Below are positions 16,060-24,395 of a DNA stretch of 44,562 bases, in pieces. The stretch is from the NCBI RefSeq assembly GCF_001598555.1, contig NZ_BCZE01000067.1, positions 1 to 44,562 on the forward strand, given 5' to 3'. Every line of letters begins with the position of its first letter. Within the stretch, counting starts at the first letter, position 1. The notes beneath the pieces were generated by a model that saw nothing but the letters and a program-made list of their open reading frames with translations, had not been told where the DNA came from and did not search any database. Position numbers and translations under genes: made by a program. This DNA is from Novosphingobium rosa NBRC 15208. GTDB taxonomy: Bacteria > Pseudomonadota > Alphaproteobacteria > Sphingomonadales > Sphingomonadaceae.

Positions 16060-18314
16060 TCCTTGTCCTCCGGCTGAAAGAAGCTGCGCACCATGCTGAT
16101 GGTGGCGGGCAGGGGGGCGCGGCTTTCCAGGCGCCATTGGCCATCCCGATCGGTGTTGCCACCGGCCGTGATTTCATCGGAGGAACCCTGCGCCAGCGGC
16201 GATGCCGTATCCATCGGCGTCGAGGCCTGCCGGCGGAAAATCTCTTCCAGGCGCGACGCCCCCTGCGATCCGAACCAGACGGCGCCCGCATCCACCACGC
16301 GCATCACCACCGCCTTCATGCGGCGCTTCAGCAGCTCCAGAAAGCCGCCGCTACGCGCGGGCAGCTTCGAAGGCAGGCCCACCATCCAGGAGAGATAGAA
16401 CAGACCCAGCACCACGTTCGATGCCGCAAAGGGCAAGGTGACGCTGCCATCGCTGGCGATCACCAGCCCAGTCGCATACTGGCCATCCAGCAGCCCCGCC
16501 ACGCTCTGCCCTGCCCAGCTGGTGGGGAAGCCCGTGCCCCCGGTGCCGATCACCGTGGCCTGTGCCCCCGAATAGATGATCGAGCCATCCAGAAAGCGCG
16601 CATCGGTGATGGGCGCTTCATCGGTCCACCAGTCGGCCAGATACTCCACGGTTTTCAGATTGCCGCGCTGCACCAGCATCCACAGCATATCGGGCGCGCC
16701 TGCAGGGGCCGGGATGCAGCAGATATCCAGCACCACCGCATCGGCCCCGGCAAAGCCCGCGATGTTGGCCTGGGCAAAGCCCTTCACCTGCTGATCGGCG
16801 CTTTCCGCATGCATCAGCAGCCGGCCATCGGTGCGCAGTGCCCAGAGCGTTTCCTCGCTTTCCTGCTGATAGGCCAGGCGCTGGATGCCCACCTGCACCA
16901 GGTTGCGGCACCACACGGCCAGGTTGGGCGCGGTGTAGCGGTTTTGCGTATACTCATACCCGGCGGAGCGCAGCTTGCGCCCGCCGCGCTGCACGAAGAT
17001 GGTGCGCAAGCCGATCTGCATCGGGCGGATCTGGACCGAGCCATAGGTGCTTTGCCGCGTGATCTGCATGTTGGTGGCAGATGGGCCGGTCTGCGCGTTG
17101 AGCGAGCCCATGGTCCATTCCGCCCGATCGGTGGACAGCAGAAGCTGCAGATCCACTACCGCCCAATTGATCGGATTGGCGCCCGTGATGCGGAAGCGGA
17201 AAGCCAGATCGGCATCCTGCCGCCCCGTGTCGTCAAAAGCCGAATAGTTGTAATAATCCCCGACAACCGATCCCATCACCTCGAAATCGGTGAACAGCAC
17301 GATGCGGTTGTTCCAGATCTTGACGAGCTTGGGATAGCCGTTCTGCGCCGAAAAGCGCCCGAAGCTCCATCGCCAGGTCGCGCGATCCGGCGTTGTCATA
17401 TCCGGGGTAAGCGCCCGCACGATGGTAGCGGTGGCCGTGTTCGATGCGCCGCTGGCATTGCCCGTGGCCGTGATCTGCAGCTGCCCATATTGATCGCACA
17501 GATACTTCCAGGCCACGCCATAGGCATTGCCGTTGACATCGGTGGTCCGTGATCCGTCCTGGGCAATGCCATAGGTGTGGGTGGGCGGGGTCTGCCCGGT
17601 GATCGTGCCATCCACATTCTGATAGATCTGGCCTTCCCACCGCCAGGCATTCCCGGTGCCCGAATGCATGCCCGGCTCCCAAAGCGGGAACGGTTCGAAA
17701 TCCACGGCCTGGAGCTGGATGAGGCCGCCGATATGGCCCGGCAGGAAGATGGGACTGCTGGCCGTCAGCGTCACCACATTGCCAACAACGGTTCCGCCCT
17801 CGGAAGCAATCGTGATGGTGCGGTCTGAATTCTGATCCTGGAATGGGCCGCCACTCAGCGTCACCGTCTCATAGGTGAAGGCCGCAGCCCCCACGCGGGA
17901 GATCTTCGCGAAGGGATAATTGGGATGCGCCAAGTAAAGCACATCGGCCGATTGCTGGTAATCGATTTGCGGCACATCGGCCAAGGCATAGGGCACAGCC
18001 AGAACGATCGGCGCGCCGACCCCATCCACGATCAGCGCACCGGAGTTGCTGTAGAACCGCACCTGCCCATTGCCAAATTCCAGCACATAGGCCTGTTTCG
18101 AATTGAATTCGAAAGGCATCAGGTTGGATGCCGTGGGTGCTGCCTCCGCCGCGATGATCGAGCCGCTGCGCTTGAGTGCGGGCCCTTCCACCGTGGGCGC
18201 GAAATTGACCATTTCCGAAAGGGCGATGTCATAGATCGCAGCATCGGTACGGCCATGCAGGCGCTTTGAGACGGCGCCGCCATTGAAATTCTGGATCAGG
18301 TTGTGGGTGGGCAT
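16056..18314 (-). CDS. Tail tubular protein B (gp12-like, tail nozzle)
   Basis: 752 residues. Opens MPTHNLIQNFNGGAVSKRLH, the typical start of podovirus tail tubular protein B, and contains YNYSAFDDTGRQDADLAFRF and LLLSTDRAEWTMGSL, hallmark-like nozzle segments. T7 gp12 is 794 residues. It forms the hexameric nozzle below the tail adaptor. It lies directly after tail tubular A with a 3-bp gap. Confident at family level. Confidence 0.88.
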   Translation of the reverse strand: MPTHNLIQNFNGGAVSKRLHGRTDAAIYDIALSEMVNFAPTVEGPALKRSGSIIAAEAAPTASNLMPFEFNSKQAYVLEFGNGQVRFYSNSGALIVDGVGAPIVLAVPYALADVPQIDYQQSADVLYLAHPNYPFAKISRVGAAAFTYETVTLSGGPFQDQNSDRTITIASEGGTVVGNVVTLTASSPIFLPGHIGGLIQLQAVDFEPFPLWEPGMHSGTGNAWRWEGQIYQNVDGTITGQTPPTHTYGIAQDGSRTTDVNGNAYGVAWKYLCDQYGQLQITATGNASGASNTATATIVRALTPDMTTPDRATWRWSFGRFSAQNGYPKLVKIWNNRIVLFTDFEVMGSVVGDYYNYSAFDDTGRQDADLAFRFRITGANPINWAVVDLQLLLSTDRAEWTMGSLNAQTGPSATNMQITRQSTYGSVQIRPMQIGLRTIFVQRGGRKLRSAGYEYTQNRYTAPNLAVWCRNLVQVGIQRLAYQQESEETLWALRTDGRLLMHAESADQQVKGFAQANIAGFAGADAVVLDICCIPAPAGAPDMLWMLVQRGNLKTVEYLADWWTDEAPITDARFLDGSIIYSGAQATVIGTGGTGFPTSWAGQSVAGLLDGQYATGLVIASDGSVTLPFAASNVVLGLFYLSWMVGLPSKLPARSGGFLELLKRRMKAVVMRVVDAGAVWFGSQGASRLEEIFRRQASTPMDTASPLAQGSSDEITAGGNTDRDGQWRLESRAPLPATISMVRSFFQPEDKD

Positions 18315-18317
18315 GCC

Positions 18318-18932
18318 TTACCGCCCGTGGAAGCCGTAGGCCAGCGGGCCACCGCCGCCGCCCATCCAGCGAGCATTCAGCCAGCTATCCGTGTCGAACT
18401 CCTGCGGAGGGTTCTCCACCGCATCGATCGCCTGTGCCTCGCCGGATCCGCCCTGGAATTTCTTCTCGCACCATTCGGCCACATTGGCGTCGCCGGTGAT
18501 GTTGATGGCGATCTGCGCCGCCAGCTTCCAAGACATGTTCTCGGCGAAACTGTCATCCCACAGGGCGACATTGGTTTCATCGCGCACATAGAGGATATCG
18601 AGCGGCGCGCGATTGGCCATCAGCACGCCGCCCTGCAGCACCCAATCCCGACTGTCGGCCATGCTGCCCACCACATCCACCAGGCGCACGAAGTCGTCCG
18701 GCAGAATGAACTTGTGGCGCCAGGTGTGCAGGGGGGCTTCATTCATCGGGGCCAGCCGCCCCTGATGCACCGCGAAATTCCAGTTGTTGCCGCGCAGGGC
18801 GGCGCGGCGCGCCATATCCCACACCACTTTGCAGGCGCGGATCAGTTTGGTGTCATCATCGGGATCGAGGATTTCCTCATCCTGCCCCAGGTGCTGGGCG
18901 ACCAGCTGGAAGATCGTCAGGCGCGAAGCCAT
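18318..18932 (-). CDS. Tail tubular protein A (gp11-like adaptor)
   Basis: 204 residues, close to T7 gp11 (196). Opens MASRLTIFQLVAQHLG and contains VVWDMARRAALRGNNWNFAV, LPDDFVRLVDVV and WDDSFAENMSWKLAAQIAIN, characteristic of the dodecameric ring that joins portal to nozzle. It precedes tail tubular B as in T7. Start ATG at 18932, ten bases after the upstream small gene stops. Confidence 0.87.
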   Translation of the reverse strand: MASRLTIFQLVAQHLGQDEEILDPDDDTKLIRACKVVWDMARRAALRGNNWNFAVHQGRLAPMNEAPLHTWRHKFILPDDFVRLVDVVGSMADSRDWVLQGGVLMANRAPLDILYVRDETNVALWDDSFAENMSWKLAAQIAINITGDANVAEWCEKKFQGGSGEAQAIDAVENPPQEFDTDSWLNARWMGGGGGPLAYGFHGR

Positions 18933-18942
18933 AGCGCGCCCC

Positions 18943-19140
18943 TTACGCCGGCGGGAAGTTGTGCGAGATGATGTACTGGCGCAGCCGCTCGATGATCACC
19001 TCCATATCGCCCCGCCGGATCGGCAGCGCGGGATCGAAGGTCAGCGCCACATCGCCCGATGCGATCGCGGGCGCGCCGGTGCCCGTGGTGAAATCCTTGG
19101 GCTGCATGCCCAGCGATGCTTTGACATAGATCTGGGCCAT
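18943..19140 (-). CDS. Small hypothetical head-region protein
   Basis: 65 residues, opening MAQIYVKASLGMQPKDFTTG and ending in IERLRQYIISHNFPPA. No known motif. It lies between a putative head protein and tail tubular A, ahead of which runs a hairpin (19166-19193). Codon use and spacing are as in neighbours, so it is probably real. Role unknown. Confidence 0.6.
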   Translation of the reverse strand: MAQIYVKASLGMQPKDFTTGTGAPAIASGDVALTFDPALPIRRGDMEVIIERLRQYIISHNFPPA

Positions 19141-19165
19141 GACAGGCTCCTGTGCAGGGGAGGGT

Positions 19166-19193
19166 GCTGCCCCGCCCGATCAGGCAGGGCAGC
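19166..19193 (-). other. Intercistronic stem-loop (late operon)
   Basis: GCTGCCC (19166-19172) pairs with GGGCAGC (19187-19193). A C/A mismatch and three more pairs extend the stem to a six-base loop. It fills the 68-bp gap between two small head genes. There is no U-run, so RNA processing or partial termination is more likely than full termination. Confidence 0.5.
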
Positions 19194-19208
19194 GAAATGC
19201 CGCGCCGG

Positions 19209-19658
19209 TCAGTTGACCGACTGGAACGACAGCTCCATTTCGGCATTGAAGGCAGCCGGCACCGCCGCACCCGTCACGGTGACGACGATGATTTCCTCGG
19301 CCGCGTACTGCCCGGCCATGCGCACCGCCACGGGCCGCAGCGTGTAGAGCGTGTTCGCCGCCGGCGCCGCGATCGAGCCGTACTTCGTCGGATTGGAGGC
19401 GGTGCCGAACTGCAGCGTGCAGCCGGTGAAGACCGTATCCGACTGGAAGCTGATGCTGTTGAACAGCGCGCCGCGCGGGAAGGAGCCCAGCACGATCGTG
19501 TCATTGACGGCGCCCACGGCCTGCGACACCAACGAGGCCCCGGTGATGAACATGCTGGACCGGCGCGCGCGCGAACCAGTGATGGCGCCGTCACCCATAA
19601 GGACAGGAACCGTGCCATCGAACACCCCCAGCGCCTGAAGCGAATAACCCTTTGCCAT
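19209..19658 (-). CDS. Putative head decoration/structural protein
   Basis: 149 residues, beta-rich and hydrophobic (FITGASLVSQAVGAVNDTIV, CTLQFGTASNPTKYGSI, EIIVVTVTGAAVP). No motif allows a firm name. Placement directly after the major capsid gene suggests a head decoration or head-closure protein. The ATG at 19658 is downstream of a strong capsid-gene 3' hairpin, so it is probably made from its own ribosome site. Confidence 0.55.
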   Translation of the reverse strand: MAKGYSLQALGVFDGTVPVLMGDGAITGSRARRSSMFITGASLVSQAVGAVNDTIVLGSFPRGALFNSISFQSDTVFTGCTLQFGTASNPTKYGSIAAPAANTLYTLRPVAVRMAGQYAAEEIIVVTVTGAAVPAAFNAEMELSFQSVN

Positions 19659-19692
19659 TGTAAAATCTCCCGATTGTGTGGGACTTGCAGGG

Positions 19693-19715
19693 CGGCGCGC
19701 GGATGCCGCGCGCCG
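19693..19715 (-). other. Strong stem-loop just after the capsid gene
   Basis: Perfect 10-bp stem (CGGCGCGCGG / CCGCGCGCCG) with a three-base ATG loop, six bases past the capsid stop codon. No U-tract follows. It is likely a 3'-end stability or attenuation element that raises capsid mRNA relative to downstream genes. Confidence 0.6.
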
Positions 19716-19720
19716 TCAGG

Positions 19721-20662
19721 TCAGCCTTCGCGACACTCGATATAGCCGCTGTAACCGTCCTGGGTGCGGGTCACGCCCACGCAGCTGCGCGCATAGACCT
19801 GCTGCTCGTAATGCAGGTCGGCACGCACAGAGATGTCCGTGAACAGGCGCTCCCACCAGCCCGCAGCCACGCCTTCCTTCACCCAGAAAGGCAGGCGGCG
19901 CGACGTGCCTCCGCCGGCATCGGCCCCGGTGGTGGGAGCCTTGTTGGCATAGAGCGGATCGCCCAGGTTCTTCTTCACCATTTCGAAGCCCAGGAAGGAG
20001 ACCAGGTGCTTGTTGTCTTTCGACATGCGACCGCCCATCGCGGTGAACTCGCTGCTGGTCACCTGCACTTCGCGCAGCAGATCCGTTTCCTGCTTGGGCG
20101 TGATCATCATGCAGGCCAGCGTGTCGGAATAATCGACGTTGCCCAGGCCAAGGATCTCGCGCGCGATCAGGCACTTTTCCACGCTGTGGCGATAGGTGCC
20201 GCCGGCGCCGAAACCGGTGTTGTAAGGCACCACCTGGCCGCTGGGGAACGGCACCACGATGGTGCCCTTCTTGCCGGTCTGGCGCGGCCCGAAGAAGCCG
20301 TTGATCCACTGCCGATCCCAGTAGCGCCGGATCGCCGCGCTGCCCTGCATCACATAACCGCCGGTCAGCTGCACGCGCGCCATCAGCTTGTCCTGGCTGT
20401 TGACGGGGCGGTCATAATAATCGGGATCGGGCTTGCCCAACCAGAGGCGGTCCTGCGGCGCCTCGGTCGGCGTGATGGGCACATGGCGGTCGCGGATGGT
20501 TTCGGTATCCGCCGCGCCGAAAATATCGTCCAGTTCGGCTAGCTCGCCTTCGAGATCCTGCTCCAGGCACAGACCCATCAGGTCTCCGCCCTGGGGCTGG
20601 AGAGCCATGCGCATATTGCTTTCATACGTGACAACTGCGGTCGTATTGACCTGATCGACCAT
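19721..20662 (-). CDS. Major capsid protein
   Basis: 313 residues. Opens MVDQVNTTAVVTYESNMRMA; contains GDLMGLCLEQDLEGELAELD, DRHVPITPTEAPQDRLWLG and RQWINGFFGPR, seen in the capsid family used by N4/T7-like and related podoviral prophages (DUF4043-like). It is preceded by a scaffold gene and followed by tail tubular genes, the expected head order. GGGAGG lies just upstream of the ATG. The gene is bracketed by special elements: the long leader element 20699-20804 and the 3' hairpin at 19693, consistent with high expression. Confidence 0.82.
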   Translation of the reverse strand: MVDQVNTTAVVTYESNMRMALQPQGGDLMGLCLEQDLEGELAELDDIFGAADTETIRDRHVPITPTEAPQDRLWLGKPDPDYYDRPVNSQDKLMARVQLTGGYVMQGSAAIRRYWDRQWINGFFGPRQTGKKGTIVVPFPSGQVVPYNTGFGAGGTYRHSVEKCLIAREILGLGNVDYSDTLACMMITPKQETDLLREVQVTSSEFTAMGGRMSKDNKHLVSFLGFEMVKKNLGDPLYANKAPTTGADAGGGTSRRLPFWVKEGVAAGWWERLFTDISVRADLHYEQQVYARSCVGVTRTQDGYSGYIECREG

Positions 20663-20698
20663 AACGGCCTCCCGACATGATGAGGAACATCAGATCGA

Positions 20699-20804
20699 AA
20701 GGCTAGGCCGCAGCAACGCGGGGCCGTTTCTAGCGCTTATCGTCCGCTCGACGGGTGATCCCACCACGGGGCGCCGGGGCCGCTTATGGGGCGGCTAGGC
20801 CAGC
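20699..20804 (-). repeat. Intergenic element upstream of the capsid gene (copy B)
   Basis: About 106 nt, homologous to the element before the fibre gene (7766-7862). Both ends carry GGCTAGGCC on the plus strand. Interior blocks GCGGGGCC, GCGCTTAtCG, CCGCTCGaCGGGTG and GCCGGGGC are shared. The stem sequences differ in length but keep pairing ability, pointing to conserved RNA structure. It sits in the 193-bp gap between scaffold and capsid genes. Confidence 0.7.
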
Positions 20805-20806
20805 TG

Positions 20807-20847
20807 TTGACGGGCGCCTTATCCCATCGGGAACCGGCGCCCGTCAA
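20807..20847 (-). terminator. 12-bp stem-loop after the scaffold gene
   Basis: Perfect arms TTGACGGGCGCC (20807-20818) and GGCGCCCGTCAA (20836-20847) with a 17-base loop, 9 bp past the scaffold stop at 20856. It lacks a U-tract. It may protect scaffold mRNA or reduce read-through before the capsid transcript. Confidence 0.6.
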
Positions 20848-20855
20848 GCCCATCA

Positions 20856-21851
20856 TCAACCGCCTTTGCGCTTGGCGTCACGCGCGGCGGCAAGCTGCTG
20901 GATCAGGCGCTGTTGCTCCGCCTTGACCGAGGCGTCACCATTGCGCAGCAGCCGGACCTTATCGGGGTTCTTGCTGAAGGCATCCATCTGCGCCTGGGCG
21001 TCGCCTTCCGACAGGGTAAAGCCCTGGCCGCCGCCAGCGCCCACCCCGCGCAGCATATCTTCGCTGGTCATGCTGCCCAGCTTGTGCAGGGCCTTGATGG
21101 TGGTGTCGATGCCCGCACCGCGCCCCCAGGCATCCAGCACCGCATTGTCGATCCCCAGAACCGTCATGCCGCGCCGCGCCACCTCCATCTTGGCGTTGAA
21201 CTCACCGCCCCATTCGCTGCGCAGGGCGGCCTTTTGCGCGGTCTGTGCCTGTGCTTCCCCGTGCAGGCTGCTGATCGTTTCGCTGTTGTACCAATCCACC
21301 AGGGCGCTGGCCTGCTTGCCGCTGGCCCCGATCTCGAACAGCTTGTCGCGGAAGCGCCCGGTGAAGGCGTCATTCACCTCGAAACCTTCGGGCGCCTTGA
21401 TCTCGTAACCGGCGGCGGTTTCCGGGCGCCCCATCTTCGTCCAGAACTGCGCCCACTTTTCCGGCGGATCGGTTTCGGCCGGGAAAGCGGTGCGCAGCGA
21501 TCGCTGCGCCTCGCGCGCAGAATGCACCACCGCGTCCAGATCCTTGAAACCGGCTTTGGCGACCCAATCGCGTGGGCTCAAGCCGCCATCCTCGCCAGCC
21601 TTGTCCGAAAAGGACATCATCCAGTCGGCATAGGTCAGCGCCTCACCACCGCCCTGGCCGCCAGCACCGCCATCGCCACCACCAGCGCCACCACCAGCGC
21701 CGCTGCCTGCAGCAGCAGCACCGCCATCACCGGCGCCGGCGCCGCCACCCGCACCAGCATCCGCGAACAGCGACGAAGCCCCGCCGCTATCGCCGCCGTC
21801 CTGGCCACCATGGCTGCCCGCACCACCATCATTCCCCGAAGTATTCATCAT
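20856..21851 (-). CDS. Capsid scaffold protein (gp9-like)
   Basis: 331 residues. Residues 1-70 are almost only Gly, Ala, Asp and Ser (a disordered head), then YADWMMSFSDKAGEDGG and a long helical acidic/basic body ending AARDAKRKGG, the basic C-terminus typical of scaffolds that touch the capsid protein. It also contains PPEKWAQFWTKMGRPETAAGYEI, common in podoviral scaffold proteins. It lies between portal and capsid genes. Two adjacent ATGs exist (21851 and 21848); the second is better spaced from GGAG. Confidence 0.75.
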   Translation of the reverse strand: MMNTSGNDGGAGSHGGQDGGDSGGASSLFADAGAGGGAGAGDGGAAAAGSGAGGGAGGGDGGAGGQGGGEALTYADWMMSFSDKAGEDGGLSPRDWVAKAGFKDLDAVVHSAREAQRSLRTAFPAETDPPEKWAQFWTKMGRPETAAGYEIKAPEGFEVNDAFTGRFRDKLFEIGASGKQASALVDWYNSETISSLHGEAQAQTAQKAALRSEWGGEFNAKMEVARRGMTVLGIDNAVLDAWGRGAGIDTTIKALHKLGSMTSEDMLRGVGAGGGQGFTLSEGDAQAQMDAFSKNPDKVRLLRNGDASVKAEQQRLIQQLAAARDAKRKGG

Positions 21852-22137
21852 GCGTCTCCAAAAAATCCCTGTATTGCGTTTCGTCGAAATTCAGATTGGC
21901 CTGGATGAATAGCCACACATCGCGCCGCCCGATCATGCGGTATGTGGCCTCTGGCGTGTCACCCACTGTTGCGCTCCTGGCCATGCAATAGTCGCGCAGC
22001 GCCGCCAGAACGCGCTCTGCGGCCAGGCCATGGGCGCCTTCCTGATCGGCGTCGAAGACCAGGCCGAAGTAATACTTGCGCCGCCGCCAGATATGAACGC
22101 TGGCGCGCATCACGGTCCATGCGTTGCGCCGCGCCAC
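21829..22137 (-). CDS. Hypothetical protein between portal and scaffold
   Basis: 102 residues, opening MARRNAWTVMRASVHIWRRR. Basic first half, acidic C-terminus (FDETQYRDFLETHDEYFGE). The start shares one base with the portal stop and the end overlaps the scaffold start by 23 bp, so translation is coupled on both sides. No motif recognised. Small genes at this place are usual in podoviral head operons; the function is unknown. Confidence 0.65.
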   Translation of the reverse strand: MARRNAWTVMRASVHIWRRRKYYFGLVFDADQEGAHGLAAERVLAALRDYCMARSATVGDTPEATYRMIGRRDVWLFIQANLNFDETQYRDFLETHDEYFGE

Positions 22138-23768
22138 TACGCCGCCCCCGAAAGCTGGCGCGCCTTGGCCATGTTGAGCATGGCTTGGGTGGCCCCGGGC
22201 GCAGCATCGGCCAGCTGCGCGGCCTCCTGGTTGCTCTGCCGCTGCTTGCGCTTGGCGGCCACCTGATCGGGCGTTGCCATCCAGTCGGCACGCACCCCCA
22301 GAGACTCCATGATCCCGCGCGGCGCCGCATCCGTATCGATCACATCGAAGACAGATGGATCGACCTGCGCCACCGGCTCCAGCATCTGCAGCCCGCTCAT
22401 GAAGTTTTGGGCATCGGCCGCCTGCGCCGCCCGCGTCAGCGGATTGTCGAACTTCACCGCAACACCGGCGCCAGCCTCATGGAACACCGGCGGCGGCGGA
22501 TCAATCTGGCCGGCATGGATCAGGATATCCAGCTCGCGTGAGACCTGGGGGCCAAGCGCTTCCTGCATCTGGCGGCCCACATTGGGTGCCTGCAGCAACA
22601 TGGCCTCGCGCTTGCGCCCCAGAAATTCGGTGGCCGTCTGCCGGTCGATCGGCTCGTTCATGATCGCGAAGACATGGACGAGGAAGGCCGCATTCACGAC
22701 CATCTGCCGCCGCTCGAACATCTTGTCGGTGTAGGAGATGTTGACGCCCGCCATATAGGGCTCGATCATGCGCCTGCCATTTTCCATACCGCCCGGGATC
22801 GGCGCCCCGGGCGTCATCTCCATGCGGTTGATCGTACCGTCGCTGGGCATCAGGATCGGGGGAGAAAGGCCGATATGCTGCGCCTTGACGACATCGCGCT
22901 CCATCATGTTCAGCATCTTGATGCTGCCGATCGTCTTGCCTGACGGGCCGATGCCATAAACGCTGTTGGGCGAAAGCGCGTAGCGCGAGAAGGACAGCGG
23001 CATGGTGCGATAGCCGCCCGCCGCGATCAGCTCCTTGCCCTCTTCCAGCATGTAGATCGACTGGATCGGGAACCGCCCCGCATCGATGCGGCCGGGCTCC
23101 CATTTGGAATTGGGGCGCAGCACCTGGATCAGGTGGAACTGATCGTCCGGCTTGTCGTTCGCCAGCGCCTCGCGAACGCGCGAGGGCAGCTGATCGTCAT
23201 GAAACATCTGGGCGATGTGGCGCGCCTTCAGGCACCGCGCCCGATGGATGGTATCGGTGGTGCCCTTGAAATCATCATCGACAAACAATTCGGAAGGATG
23301 CACCGACTGATAGAACAGGCCGCGCCCGATGTTGTCATCGGTCCAGAAGCCCTGGCCGCCATAGAGCCCCAGCATGCGCCAGCGCAGGGGGCTTTGCGCA
23401 GCAAAGCCGGTATGCGGGGCGTTGCGGCAGGCGTGCAGCCGATCCGATGCCTTGACCAGCCAGCGCTTCATGGCCGGATCTTCGTTCAGGCTCTGATCGG
23501 TGGTGGTCAGAGGTGTGGTCTTTTCCCCCTCAGGCGTCAGCATCGCATCCATGGCCGCGACGAAGGTTTCCAGGCCAAGCGTCGCGGTGTCATCCGTGAT
23601 ATGGGCATCGCGCTGGCCACCCGGAGTGCGCTGCCAAAAGCCACCTTCCTGATGCGGATCAACCCAGCGTTCGCATTCGCGCCACAAAGCCTCGAAAGAA
23701 GAGCGCTTCGTTTTCAGTTCCTCATGGCGCGAAAGGATCGCGCCCACCTCGTCACGCAGGTCGGGCAT
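22137..23768 (-). CDS. Portal / head-to-tail connector (gp8-like)
   Basis: 543 residues, near T7 gp8 (536). It contains SSFEALWRECERWVDPHQEG, FVAAMDAMLTPEGEKTTPL, RCLKARHIAQMF, SFSRYALSPNSVYGIGPSGK (the strongly conserved portal segment) and NEPIDRQTATEFLGRKREAM, which fit the podoviral head-to-tail connecting protein family (PF12236-like). The dodecameric portal is the DNA gate and docking site for terminase. It follows terL after two small genes. Confidence 0.9.
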   Translation of the reverse strand: MPDLRDEVGAILSRHEELKTKRSSFEALWRECERWVDPHQEGGFWQRTPGGQRDAHITDDTATLGLETFVAAMDAMLTPEGEKTTPLTTTDQSLNEDPAMKRWLVKASDRLHACRNAPHTGFAAQSPLRWRMLGLYGGQGFWTDDNIGRGLFYQSVHPSELFVDDDFKGTTDTIHRARCLKARHIAQMFHDDQLPSRVREALANDKPDDQFHLIQVLRPNSKWEPGRIDAGRFPIQSIYMLEEGKELIAAGGYRTMPLSFSRYALSPNSVYGIGPSGKTIGSIKMLNMMERDVVKAQHIGLSPPILMPSDGTINRMEMTPGAPIPGGMENGRRMIEPYMAGVNISYTDKMFERRQMVVNAAFLVHVFAIMNEPIDRQTATEFLGRKREAMLLQAPNVGRQMQEALGPQVSRELDILIHAGQIDPPPPVFHEAGAGVAVKFDNPLTRAAQAADAQNFMSGLQMLEPVAQVDPSVFDVIDTDAAPRGIMESLGVRADWMATPDQVAAKRKQRQSNQEAAQLADAAPGATQAMLNMAKARQLSGAA

Positions 23769-23779
23769 TGCAGATCCTT

Positions 23780-24136
23780 TCAGGGCTGGGTTTCAGGATC
23801 GGTTTCGGACTGCCATTTGGGCACCACCAGAAACCGGTTGAGCTGCATCTGCGTGTAGGGCTCCAGCACGATCGGCGCGGGCGGGATCACATCGACCTTG
23901 AGCTGTTTCACCCGCAGCTCGAAGGCTGTGATCGTCACCGGCTCCTTCCCCTCAAAAGGGGGAAGATCGACACGCATTTCCAGCATGGCACCGCCCGGCC
24001 ATGCCAGGTTCCAGAACTCTGGCTTGGCAATCACCTTGGGCCATGCCGCCAGGTGCATGTCGCCGGCGATGGCCGTGATCACGACATCGGCCTTTTGCAG
24101 GGCGGCGAACATCGGGTTTTCCTTGGGCATCATCAA
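23780..24136 (-). CDS. Hypothetical late protein
   Basis: 118 residues, opening MMMPKENPMFAALQKADVVI and ending QSETDPETQP. It appears alpha/beta without known motif (FWNLAWPGGAMLEMRVDLPP, VDVIPPAPIVLEPYTQ). The start overlaps the previous gene by four bases and it ends 11 bp before the portal start. Unknown role; perhaps an assembly accessory because of its place between terminase and portal. Confidence 0.6.
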   Translation of the reverse strand: MMMPKENPMFAALQKADVVITAIAGDMHLAAWPKVIAKPEFWNLAWPGGAMLEMRVDLPPFEGKEPVTITAFELRVKQLKVDVIPPAPIVLEPYTQMQLNRFLVVPKWQSETDPETQP

Positions 24137-24384
24137 TTCCCCAGCACAGTCTTGGGCCCAGGCATCTGCTGGGTGATCCCGGCATCGCCGTTCAAAATAT
24201 CGCTGGCTCCGCCGCGACGGGCGGCCAGCTGGTCATTCGCCTGCAGCAAAGTGCTGGCGTCATCGCGCGTGACGGGCAGCACCGGCTGATTGATCTTCTG
24301 CCCGCTGCCCGCGATGGCATAGGCGGTGGATCCAACGGCGGCGGCCGCACTGATGATCATTGCAACGGGCGCTAAGGCGGCCAT
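24133..24384 (-). CDS. Small protein with hydrophobic N-terminus
   Basis: 83 residues. The first 27 (MAALAPVAMIISAAAAVGSTAYAIA) are hydrophobic and could be a membrane anchor or signal. The remainder is polar, with QLAARRGGASDILNGDAG. It sits 11 bp after terL and is coupled to the next gene by a 4-bp overlap. Not recognised; small anchored proteins here are frequent in podoviral prophages. Confidence 0.55.
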   Translation of the reverse strand: MAALAPVAMIISAAAAVGSTAYAIAGSGQKINQPVLPVTRDDASTLLQANDQLAARRGGASDILNGDAGITQQMPGPKTVLGN

Positions 24385-24395
24385 GTCTATCTCCT

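Noticed and set aside
15604..16137. Longer form of the gp13-like protein starting at 16137
   Set aside because: Its first 26 codons lie within the tail tubular B gene and have no ribosome site; the TTG at 16059 with GGAGG is better.
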